Assembly (NCBI GenBank): GCA_030998015.1
Contig: JARWMV010000232.1
Coordinates: 682,001 to 746,000 of the forward strand
Reading direction: 5' to 3'
DNA from: Ceratorhiza oryzae-sativae
Lineage: Eukaryota > Basidiomycota > Agaricomycetes > Cantharellales > Ceratobasidiaceae
Length of the DNA stretch: 64,000 bases
The position numbers were made by a program, and so were the translations under genes. Below the pieces are notes generated by a model. It ran no database searches. It saw nothing but the letters and a program-made list of their open reading frames with translations, and was not told the origin of the DNA. Positions 30,348-40,526 of this stretch are shown here, one piece after another (positions within the stretch are counted from its first letter, which is position 1; every line of letters begins with the position of its first letter).

Positions 30348-31289
30348 AGTTGATGTCCGTGATGCTCGGATCTAACGGAGGGCGTGAGGAAGTCGGGAGT
30401 GGGGGGGTGGGGTAGTCCAGGTCGAGATACGACCGTCTTTTTTAAACCAAGTCCGAGACTCCAGAGTTCCATCGGCCGTAGGATACGGTTCTGCTTGGCA
30501 GGGGAAAGAAAGATACTCGCTATTCCTCACAAAGCGCTGCACAAGTGAGCCGATTGGTTCGGCGAGTTGGCTGCGATATTATCAGCACCCCTCGCGGCGG
30601 ATGACGAGAAGATCATTTCCTATTGTAGACACCGAAAGAGTGTGGGCTCGTGCATGCCAAGGATTTTTTACCCATTTTGAAGGCTTGGTAAGGTGGGAAG
30701 CGAGCATGAAGAGTGGTTCGAGAGCGTTCCAGCTGGTGCTAGGCCTTCGATGCCATCGTGAACGGATTATTGCAGAACAAGAAGAAACAGGAGGACATCA
30801 AAGACCAGAAAGAAGACGAGAATCGACTAATTGGTTGAATTTTCGATCATTATGGGCTTCGCATGCAGTCACAGAAGCCAGATAGTATGAACGCGCTATT
30901 TTTGGTGTCGTCGCGAAATTGAGGCTTTATGGCGCTTAAGCGCCGAAGAGAGTTTTTTGCGCCCTGTGCACGTGACTGAATCACACGCCTTCCTAGCCAC
31001 ATCCGTAACCCCAGGTTGACATCTTGAACTTCTCAAGGGAATTCGACCGATCGTTGAGTCTCGGTATTCGAATTAGATAGAAGAGATCGGTAGAATCCAG
31101 ATTAAATTAAATTAACTGAATAACGTTTGCTTCTGGTTCCGTTGACCGAGGGCGAGGATTCATTTTATCTCCCACAGTGCGCATAAATCAGCCACGCTTG
31201 TTCATCGCATTTGAGTCATCGGTGTGCTTCTCGCTCAATACTGGAACCTATCTCACCAGCTATCTTGGCTCACTGGGCGCTGCTCTGCG
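30348..31289. other. Gene-free stretch
   Basis: About 940 bp. The left part is the presumed promoter of the PEBP-like gene, with a G/T-rich run (about 30390-30420). An open frame at 30601-30885 (+) has no recognisable motif and looks random. A small duplication 'attaaattaaattaa' is seen near 31099-31115. No RNA gene recognised. Confidence 0.45.
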
Positions 31290-31753
31290 ATGAAACTCAA
31301 GGTGAGTACAGTTTAACTTTGTCCCCACATGATTCACCCAAACACAATCAGAAACCTACCATGCTATACCATCAAATCAGACGCCTATCATCCCCTTCCG
31401 CCACAAAGCAACCCTCAAGGCATGCGCTGTTCTATAGGGACACACTCCCGGCAATGGGTCCCGTATTCCTTCTCGCCTCGGCAGTATACATGGCGAGTCC
31501 CACACCCAATATCTACTATTGGCGCTAGAAACTTCTGATTGACTCTGATCGCGTTTAACAGGGATTAAAACTTTCCCAGTCTCAGCTCGCGCATGAAAAA
31601 TATGTGGTGGAGGCAAAAGCTCGAATCGTAGAGCTCGAGCAGGAGCTGGAGGGACTGAGAACCTCCAGACTCAAGGCGGTGAACGATGAGCAGAAAAGCG
31701 GAAGTGGGAGTGGGGTTGGCTCGACGAAAGCATGGTATGCGTTTTGGAGGTAG
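31290..31753 (+). CDS. Small single-pass membrane protein with coiled coil, probably mitochondrial
   Basis: About 114 residues in three exons. Exon 1 codes only MKLK (31290-31301) before a GTGAGT donor. Exon 2 gives KPTMLYHQIRRLSS, a basic segment, then FYRDTLPAMGPVFLLASAVYM, one hydrophobic helix. Exon 3 starts GLKLSQSQLAHEKY and continues with a heptad-like helix (VEAKARIVELEQELEGLR), a Gly/Ser linker and the end AWYAFWR. The second intron (31493-31561) would be GC-AG (ATG|GCGAGT ... AACAG). Removing it continues the membrane helix without a stop. I do not recognise a named family. The basic N-terminus with one helix suggests the inner mitochondrial membrane. It converges with the PEX11-family gene 75 bp away. 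Confidence 0.65.
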
Positions 31754-31828
31754 ATCAATATTAGACGCAATGTGTCCAAGAATCGTACAACAATATCCTA
31801 TCATAAACTACGCCCACCAAACCCAATT

Positions 31829-33242
31829 CTAGTTCTGATCGCTTTTAGAGAGCATACCGAAATGCTTGTCGTACAGCTTGGTAGAGCTGATGCAACTCGA
31901 ATTAGTCGTTGATCCAAGGGTTGGTGCGCTTACGTACCTGAGCACCGCCGATGCCAATCCGCTCAAAGCCATTGCCGGCTCTCGCACTTTCTGGAAGTGG
32001 AACACATCATACGCTATCAGAGCCATTCCATCAGTCATTCTCTACAGAAATGCCGCACGGATGACACTCACAAACAAACACCAAATCACACAGCAACTTC
32101 ATCCTCGAGACCTGCAGCCACTTGTACCGGCTCTTGAGCGTTTCGAGATCATCCTCGTCTTGCTCCAACGCGGCCAACGCGTTCTCGTGCACGTGCTTCG
32201 GGTTGAGTTCCATTTGTTCGTTGTACAGTCTCGATTCGTCTGCATCGAGGGTCAATAATGCATCAAAGAAGAAAATGGGGTGGACTTGCGTTCGGCGATC
32301 ATGTTCTTTACTAGACTCCTGTCTGCTCCGACCTCGACCAACCCGGCGAGGGTGCTCAACAACCACAGCCAATTCGCCAACTTTTCAGCCCGTGCCCGAC
32401 CTTTTTCCCGACCAACCCCAACCGGCTGAGGGTATAGACATCATCAGCAAACGAATTGAATAGCTCCAGCAACACGGGCGGTGACGCATGTAAGAACCGA
32501 TGCAAGAGCGGCCGTGCTTTTTGAGAAGATTTGGACGCCAGCGGGTCGGATTCGCTGAATGGGACTGAACTTGGGTTGGTTATCTGGAGCAGAGGGCCGA
32601 GCCAGTTGAATAGGATGAGGCATTTCCTGACGAGCGAGAGCCCTGCGACTGTCGGCCGAAACCTCGATTCGATCTGTATGCTTTTGAGGGGGCCCTTTTG
32701 CACGCGTGCCAAGGTGCGGACATGGAACCAGAGGTATACTTTGAGTGAGTATTGAATGAGTTTCTACATATGGAAATTGGCATTAGCCCGCACGTAAAAA
32801 AACCGCGGCGTGCAAGGGGGCGTACGAAGGCTTTATCCCGTCCGTTGGATGTGGCCAGCATCTCCTTCCATACATCCTCTGGGCGGACTTTTGGCGGCGG
32901 ACTTGGAATGATTCTCGAACTGGCTCATTGGAAGTTTAGATTGCTTCATGCTGGACGGAACGGGCGTCCGGTGTCCAGCGGTCGAGCCAGAGCCGTATAC
33001 GATGCGGACGGACCGGCAGGGCCGACGCTCGAGCTCATAGACGCAGACATGTCGCTGTCCCACGTGCCCCACTCGGATGAAATGGAAGCGCGCGACTGGG
33101 CAAGACCATGGTCCGAGGAGGGGTTGTACGGGGCTTGGTTCGCGGACGGGAACGTCTGCACGCGAGACCGTCTGGGGAGCACGGACGCTGGGTTGACGTG
33201 GAACCCGGGTGTGTCGGTCGGCGGAAACACGGTCTCGGACAT
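31829..33242 (-). CDS. PEX11: PEX11-family peroxisomal membrane protein
   Basis: Peroxisome proliferation and membrane-elongation factor family. After a disordered N-terminal extension (start MSETVFPPTDTPGFH at 33242) the PEX11 domain begins near 32890: VWKEMLATSNGRDKA, then IQYSLKVYLWFHV (about 32720-32760). Next come RFRPTVAGLSLVRKCLILFNW, interrupted here in description at 32590-32660, and LFNSFADDVYTLSRLG (about 32410-32460). LWLLSTLAGLVEVGADRS lies across 32330-32390. The C-terminal part is typical: LKSRYKWLQVSRMKLLCDLVF, then YDVFHFQKVREPAMALSG (about 31945-32010). The last exon is STKLYDKHFGML, ending at 31829. The splice into the domain near 32905-32945 is not resolved. The N-terminal extension of about 100 residues is longer than in yeast Pex11. 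Confidence 0.8.
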
Positions 33243-33802
33243 CGTGGGCGCTGTCGGGCGATGAGCATCGGGTGCGCCGCGGTGAGAATGCGGGATGGGC
33301 TTACCGGGCTAGGACACCAGGGTGTGCTTGGGCGCGTGTGTGGTGGCGGACAGGCAACGCGGGGCGGCTAATCCCTCGTGCGATGCCGGTGGTCACGTGG
33401 GACACGCTGTGTGTGCGCGCACCGCGTTTGCAGGAGAAAACACATGTTGGATATCAATTTAATTATCGTGATAGAAACATCGGGCGCTGGCATCGGAGGA
33501 CTCGAGGCCGTGGCTCGCAGCGACCAAGCCATCGCCCGCGTCGACGGGCTGCCGTACGCACCGGCGACGTTGGGTATATGCAGGCTGAGGGGAATTCCCA
33601 AAAGAGGACCCTGAGTGTCAACAACGACAAAACGTGGCTCCGCCCATCTGTTCTCTGCACTCTCCCAACCGAGCGCGCACTTTTCCGCGCGACATACGCC
33701 CCTTTGTCCTCCTCTGACCCCATACGCTACTCGCGCCCGTCTGTCTCGATTTGTCTGCGCTTTCTTTTATTTTTTTTTCCTCTCTCGCTTATTGCTACAG
33801 CC
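33243..33802. promoter_or_regulatory. Divergent intergenic region (PEX11 / AGC kinase)
   Basis: About 560 bp. The open frame of the kinase continues upstream of the chosen ATG but loses its compositional character. A pyrimidine-rich tract 'cttttatttttttttcctctctcgctt' near 33762-33790 lies just before ATG 33803. Such tracts are common before starts of well-expressed fungal genes. Confidence 0.4.
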
Positions 33803-36407
33803 ATGGCCAGTAACGAGCCCGTGCTGCGCTCTCCCAAGACTATATCCCATTCGTCGTCTTTTCTCAACCTCAAGGGCATGTTCCGCATCAACGAAAAGAC
33901 GAAAAAAGAAAAGGACGCGCTGGCATCGCCGATCCTGGCCATTGACACCCCGACGCTCGGGATAAACACCACCATTCTCCCCGCAGCGACGCCTGTCGTC
34001 AATTCGCCAACCCCGACTTCAGACACCCACGCGGGGTGTGCGTCGCCCTCACCTGTCGTCCCCATCACACCCAACGACGACCGCTTCTCCTACAACTCGT
34101 CCGAGACCCGCTCGAGCGACTCTGCCGGCGGGACTCGCATCCACCGCACCCAGCGCCGCGGCTCCCGTGCGCCCCGGGCGTCTCAGACCCCCTCGACCTC
34201 ACCATCCATGTCCCGCTCGACGTCATCGAATGCGCTGAAAAGCGCGGCCCAGTCGCAGACCAAGCCCGACAAGCAGAATGCGTCCAAACCCGCAACGGCC
34301 AACTCGTCTCAGCAGTCCATCCCGCTGCCCAACTCGCCATCGGCACGCCACGCCCCACTCTCCCCCCGGAGCATGGGCGCCTCGGCGTCGCGCTTCATCC
34401 GGCGTGTGGCCTCGGCACCCAACGCCAAGGGCCTCTTTTCCATCAACACCAGCAACAAGTCGACCACCCGCAACGGCCTGCTCTCCCCTGCGCTCGACCC
34501 TTCGATCCCGCCCGTTCCGTCCTTCCAATCGGGATCCATGACCCCCACCGAGAAAGGATCCGGCTCTCCTGACACTTCCCGTCCCCCATCTTCCCGCTCG
34601 TTTGCCAATCGCGCCTCGCGCGCCATGTCCGCCTCAGTCAACGGCAAGCAGAAAAATTTGTCCCCAACGACAGGTCGAACGATGGCATGGGCCGTGCTCA
34701 GTTCAGGCGCACATACTCCAGCAACTCTATCAAAATCCGATCGGTATGTCCCATTCAATTATCAGTTGGGGCCTTGCTGATGCGCTATTCTACATCAGGT
34801 CGAAGTTGGCCCCAGCAGCTTCCAGAAAATCAAGTTGCTGGGTAGGGGGGATGTCGGTAAAGTCTACCTCGTCCGGGAGAAAAAGACAGATAAGCTGTTT
34901 GCGATGAAAGGTCCGTCACATCCATCAGTCCTGTGCGCGTGTATCAATCTCTGTTTGCGGCTAGTCTTGTCCAAGAAGGAGATGATTGCACGGAAGAAAA
35001 TCAAGCGCGCGCTTGCGGAACAGGAAATCCTGGCAACAGCCAACCATCCTTTTATCGTCACGCTCTATCACTCGTTCCAATCGGATGATTACCTGTATTT
35101 TTGTATGGAGGTGCGTTTTGATGTGCTCATCACATTCAATTCCCATCCTTTTTTGCTGATCACATCTCTTAGTATTGCGCCGGTGGAGAATTTTTCCGTG
35201 CATTGCAAACCCGTCCGGGCAAGTGCCTGCCAGAGGACGACGCACGTTTCTATGCTGCAGAGGTTACCGCGGCGCTCGAGTATCTCCACCTAATGGGGTT
35301 CATTTACCGTGATCTCAAGCCTGAAAGTATGTAATTCACATGCACTACTGAGTCACTTTTGCTCATTCCAACACCACCAGATATTCTTTTGCATCAGTCG
35401 GGACACATCATGTTGTCCGACTTCGATTTGGCCAAACAGTCGGTTCGCCAGGTGGTCGAGCTGCGACAATCATGCAGCTCGAACCCAACGGTGTACGCTG
35501 CCTTTCTTCAACACGCGTCTTGCAATATGCTGATGGTTCTCGCGCGTAGGTTCCGTTGGTGACACCAAGTCGTGCACCGCCAATTTGCGAACCAACTCGT
35601 TTGTTGGTACAGAGGGTGTGTATCCTCCCACGCACCTCTCCCCCACAGCTGATTTTTTGTGTCTACAGAATACATTGCTCCCGAGGTTATCGAGAACAGC
35701 GGACACACCTCAGCCGTCGATTGGTGGACCCTTGGGATCCTTATTTACGAGATGATCGTCAGTGCTTCTCCAAAGTTGAATGTATTGAACCGCCATTAAC
35801 ATTGGGCTCTAGTGCGCGACTACGCCCTTCAAGGGTTCAAATCGGAATGCGACCTTCCAAAACGTGATGAAGCTGGCCGTCGCTTACCCGGAAAACGTCA
35901 AAATCTCACCGTGAGTGTTATTAAACTTAAATTGTGCGCCGCTCGCTCATGTTATTTTACTTTCAGCCAAGGGCGGGATATCATCGTTCGTCTATTGGAC
36001 AAGAGTGAGCACACCCGCCTGGGAAGCCAGACTGGAGCAAGCGAGGTGAAACAACACAAGTGGTTTGCCAAGCTCAACTGGGGCCTGCTGCGGAACCAAC
36101 GTCCTCCGGTTAGTGTGTTTGTATATTATTTCGAAAGCGGACCACCCTGCTGACTTGGCTTGACTGTGTGCAGATTCAGCCTGCCGTCGCACGTGGAATT
36201 GATGCTGTAAACTTCCGAAACATGAAAGAGTCTTCTTCGCTTGATTTGGATGGTTCTAAACGGGCGGTGACGGCCCCGGGCACGCCGGTGCCTACAACTC
36301 CCGGCCTATACACCACTGAAGATGGAATGGAGCCTCCGGGCAACCCGATGGACGACCTGTTCATCGGTTTCTCGAGCGTGACGCTTCACTATGACGGTGA
36401 AAACTGA
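33803..36407 (+). CDS. AGC serine/threonine kinase, Fpk1/Kin82/Nrc-2 (flippase kinase) type
   Basis: Protein kinase of the group that in yeast phosphorylates lipid flippases (Fpk1) and in Neurospora controls hyphal growth (nrc-2). The start [19 protein letters not shown] at 33803 leads a Ser/Pro-rich disordered region of about 300 residues. The kinase domain begins [18 protein letters not shown] near 34820. Then come LFAMK with the ATP-binding Lys (34905), [19 protein letters not shown], and the hinge-flanking [17 protein letters not shown]. The catalytic loop is YRDLKPEN (about 35305-35385) and the Mg loop DFDLAKQS (about 35420-35445). DFD instead of DFG is characteristic of this group. The activation segment is [16 protein letters not shown] and the F helix is [14 protein letters not shown]. 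The hydrophobic C-tail ends [15 protein letters not shown]. About nine short introns, all GT-AG where checked. Confidence 0.9.
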
Positions 36408-37333
36408 AAGGGACAGTTTGTTGGGTTTTATGTATGGGTCCTGTCTTGCTTTTGACTTTCTCATAACCTTTTTTTTACTCTAAGACGCTGTGCTGGTCCT
36501 GTCTATGTTTCTATGTCACATACTATTCACATGTCTCACTCTGTCGTATCCCTTACGTTTCTTTTTTTTTCTTACAACCTCGCTCAATATTGCATTCATG
36601 TGAAGTACATATCACAGGTCAAGGGCCTGTTCGCTATCCTATACGTGTTTACCCCGACCGTTTTTCGGACGTCAGTGCTGACGCCACTTGCAAGATTGAA
36701 AGGAGACTTCTTGCAGATCAGAGAGGGCTGCTTTTTGACATATTGGAGAGATCGATTGACAAGGCCGCTCCCGGGCGACGGAAGCAACGGGGGTGTATGC
36801 TTCTTTGTTGGGCATTTGAGTGATCGTCGGGTCTGGCGATCCGCCAAAGGCTACTTCCCACAGTCCGGGCAACCAACTGGCAAGTCAATAGCTTGATGGG
36901 GACTTGACGACAGATAGGAGGTAAAGGCGGAGCAAGATGTGCGTTCAGCGGCAAGACTGGGGTGCGTACGGGAGGCTACCGTTCCGAGAACTGCGTACCA
37001 CAGAGCATAAACCACGTAGCAGAGCTGAACACGCACCTCAAGTGATGTGTGCGGGGGTCGAGAGGGAAAGAGAGACAGAGACAGAGAAAGCAAGGGGAAA
37101 TGGAAGGAAGGGAAGGTGCGAGATTGGTAGCACGCCGCATCGTCGATAGGAACGACCGAGTTTAGGACCGAGGCAGGTTGCCGTAAATCGCAAGTCGACT
37201 GAACTTTCAGCGAGCCTATCATGCGTAATGCTTGGGTGAGCGGGTTTCTTTTCTTTTCTTCTTCCCCGTCGGTGGTTTGAGAAGGAAGGGCTGTGTGTGC
37301 GTTTTTTGCTGGATCGAGAGAGAAGCCCGTGCG

Positions 37334-37360
37334 TGTGTATGTGTGTGTGCGCGCGCGCAG
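37334..37360. repeat. (GT/GC)n microsatellite
   Basis: 'gtgtgtatgtgtgtgtgcgcgcgcgc' is an alternating purine-pyrimidine tract. Such tracts can adopt Z-DNA and vary in length. No functional claim. Confidence 0.8.
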
Positions 37361-40300
37361 CGAGTGGTGCAAGACAACAAGTATAAACGCTTCCTTGCCG
37401 AAAAGCACATGCTATAGCGATAGACGCACGCAAAGACCGAGGTGAGAGGAAGAAACACACGCCTCCAACCCACGATTCAGAGCCAGATTTGCGCGCGATT
37501 GAGAGCGGGGGGGGGCAGATCCCGAGGGGAGGGCCAGTCAGCAAGCACACGCTCCTGCGGAGATGGGCGCATTTCCTCTTTGTGTGTGATGCACAACAAG
37601 GTTGCCGAGCAGCGCAATACTCGAGGGTTCCCAGGATTCTTCGTCCCGGATTCCATCTTGGGGCTGGACAACAATCCAACAAACGGCTTCCACCAGACCA
37701 ATGGAGTCTGTCACTCTATATCGAGCCCTCATCCCCCCTGTGACAAAAAACGATGGGGACTCTCAGGAATCAGGTCGTAGGCTCGGGTTCTCAAAGGCGA
37801 CATACAGAGCGGCGATGGGACTCTAAACATGATTGATACCCCAGCGATTCGGCGGTGGCCGTATGCGCATCCATCCGACGGAGGCTCCGCCTTCTATCGG
37901 TCGATTTTCTGATTTGTGAGCATTCCAGTGCAAGAGTCTCAGGCGAGCTCGGCGGTCAGCGACATTGCAAGTTGACGGAGCTAAGCACCAAGCAGCAGGA
38001 CAAGCCGTCGGATAAGTTGACTGTTTCGACATGTGCTCCAGCGTGCTCGTGTGCGCAAATGCAATATCCACCTCGCTGAGTGAGCTCCAAGCGGCTGCGG
38101 CCCCCAGACGAAGGATCTGAGCTATTCATATATGCCCGCACAAAGCGAGTCGGCAAATGTGTAGGCCCGCACAAACAATGACCAAGCGTGGACTCACTGG
38201 AGCTGACGTCAGCGGGCTGCTTCTGAGACCACGTGCCTAGAGTGGCTAGCGCCAAGGGTGCTTTCTATGGCGAACGACCAGAAGCGCAGCCCAACCGGGC
38301 AGATGTACTCGCTCGACACGCGGAAATCGAAGATTCAAGTGTCGATCTGCGGAATAGGCAAGTATGGACTTATGGGGCAGACACACAAGGACAAGGCCGG
38401 CACTCGGGCCTCGGAGCGTGCGTATATCCCCGGGGGTGGTGCTGGCGATGGGGTCTTTGTCGCTTGTATCGGTACAGGAAAGCGAGGCAATTTCGTCATC
38501 GGCCCGCGGGGTTTTGGCGGTCCAGTAGTGTGTCGAACGGGAATAAGAAGAAACAACAATTGCCGACGGTGCTCCGTGTACGTTATGATCCGCGTGGGGC
38601 TCACGACTTGCACCGCCGAGATCTTTGTAGTGGCGGCAGTCAATCAGCGGGCCAAAGATGGAGATATTGAAAACCTCTTGTCAGACGCATAGGATAATTT
38701 GAACGTATCACAAGCTGTGCATGGTTTTAATCAGCAGCGTGGTTTTCGAGCCCAAGCCGGGGGCCGTAAGCGATAAGCTCAAACCAAGCAAGGTTCATCC
38801 TTTAGACTACTGCCCGGTTCAAAGCAAGGGTACGGCAAACCTTTTTTCGCCTGCCACGCCATCGCTACCGTCACGAGGCTTACGTGCGAAAGTTGTGGAT
38901 TGAGCGGGGCCAGCGAGTACTGTGCATTTACCCAGGCGTAACACATTGGCCTGGGGAGTCGAGCAAACCAAAACAAGCGGGACGAAGCTGGTTATTAACG
39001 TCAAACAGCAACGAAATAGACACTCGGACGGCGCATCTCTTCGAACTCGCATGGCTCGGGAAGTCGAACCCAGGCCCCAGAACCAGTTCCCCCCCGCGCC
39101 CATGGCTAGGGACAAGCGCCGGGCGGTTGGGGATGAATATAGGCGGTGCTCGGGGGGCGTGATAGTATAGGCTCTTGGTATGGGCAATACCAGATGTGGA
39201 ATTGGGGGTGTGTGTGTGCCCGGATGGGTCGAGACTCGTGCGTGATACAAGCGAGAGGAAAACGGCGGATTCATCAGACAAGGTAGCCCGCGTACGAGTG
39301 CGCTGAGTGAGCATGACTCGGAGGCTGGGCCGGTCGATCGTCGTGAAGGAATGGCGATGGTGGGGGGTCGCGCGCGACGGCGGTGTAAATGTTTTTGCGA
39401 TTCCCGTTCTAGCGCAGCAAGAGGGCGTAATTGCGGGCCTCGTGTTGTTGATGTGTGATCGTGATTCGGGTTTGTGTAGGCGGATGTGCTACGGCATTTG
39501 ATCTGCGCAGAAAATAAGCATTGGTCGATTTGAACGGAAAATCAAACGATCAAGGCGGGCGTGATCGCACTTGACAGGATGTTGGAGAAGATGGGAACGG
39601 GCAGCGTCGGTGCGTTCTCCAGATCACGCTGGGCGGCGACGCACGCCAAGTGGATTTTGTTCGGGTGCCTTTGGAAGAGACGAGTCGTGGGTGATTGACT
39701 TTTCGTGGCGATGGGGGTTCGCGAAGGGCGAGGGTCGTTGTTCTTGTTCTGGGCCGGGGGTGGGGGGAGGGGGCGCTGTGCAGGCCAGGCAAGCAAGCAA
39801 CGCGTCGAGTGGTGCATGGCCCGGGCAGGAGCGGACGGGCGCAGGGGGAGCCGCACCGCTGGGCGTTATCGCGGACTGGCGATCACGATGCGCGGGGCGA
39901 GCACGGACCGGCGCGGGAGGAGCACGCCAGGACGCTGGGGGGATGTGCAGCGACCGATTCGAGCGACACGCGGCTGGCGACGGTGGGATCGCGGCCGCTG
40001 GCTCGCACCGGCCTGCATATACACTGTGTGGGGCGAGCGCATAGCAACAGCGGGTGCCCGGACCCCGGGGGCTGCCCAGCGAAATGCGCGCGGCCAAACA
40101 CGGCACCGCCGGGCGGGCTGGAGTCCCACCGCCGCCACGACCACCCGGAGCGGGCGACCGGGGCGAGTGAGCCCGCACATCAGCCAGCGCTGGCTCTCCC
40201 GCGCGCATACAGGCAGCATCACGTGAGCAGGGGCGCCTTGGAATGCAGAGGCGCCTGCCGTAACGCAAGAAACAGGGTGTCGATGGCCGAAGCGGCGCAT

Positions 40301-40513
40301 CCGCGGACGGACCCTGGGGGCCCGGGGCAGTGGGTCGCAGAGCCAGTGCCAGGAGCTCCGCCGACGGCCCCGGATCACCGCCGCGGGCGACCCGGGGTCC
40401 TGGGGCTCGCGTCGGCGCCTGGAATATATGGAGGGGTCCCGCCTCCTTCTGGCGATCGTTCTTCTCCCCCTGCGTCCTCCTCTTCGCTCGCCGCGTCAAC
40501 AGCCCCAAGCACG

Positions 40514-40519
40514 TCACGT
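40514..40519. promoter_or_regulatory. E-box CACGTG just before the HSF-type gene start
   Basis: 'gtCACGTGca' lies 8 bp before the ATG at 40527. It is a core bHLH (Cbf1/USF type) site in sequence, but so close to the ATG that it would lie in the 5' UTR. Function is unproven. Confidence 0.25.
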
Positions 40520-40526
40520 GCATCGC

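Larger units (their letters stand above)
36408..40526. other. 4.1 kb stretch without a supported gene; GC-rich at its right end
   Basis: The left part is the kinase 3' UTR (T-rich, 36420-36600). A purine-rich AG repeat lies at about 37058-37100. A (GT/GC)n microsatellite lies at about 37334-37360. An open frame of 144 codons at 38261-38692 (+) has no recognised domain. From about 39570 to 40526 the sequence becomes strikingly G/C-rich, and long open frames appear on both strands by composition alone. This is most likely the long upstream regulatory region or 5' UTR of the HSF-type factor. A non-coding transcript cannot be excluded. Confidence 0.4.

Noticed and set aside
38261..38692. 144-codon open frame on the plus strand
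   Set aside because: No family motif, no supporting splice structure and ordinary composition. Kept only as a note in the gap description.
39035..39085. Minus-strand 'gggttcgac' tRNA-like motif
   Set aside because: The T-stem cannot form with a seven-base loop and no acceptor stem was found.
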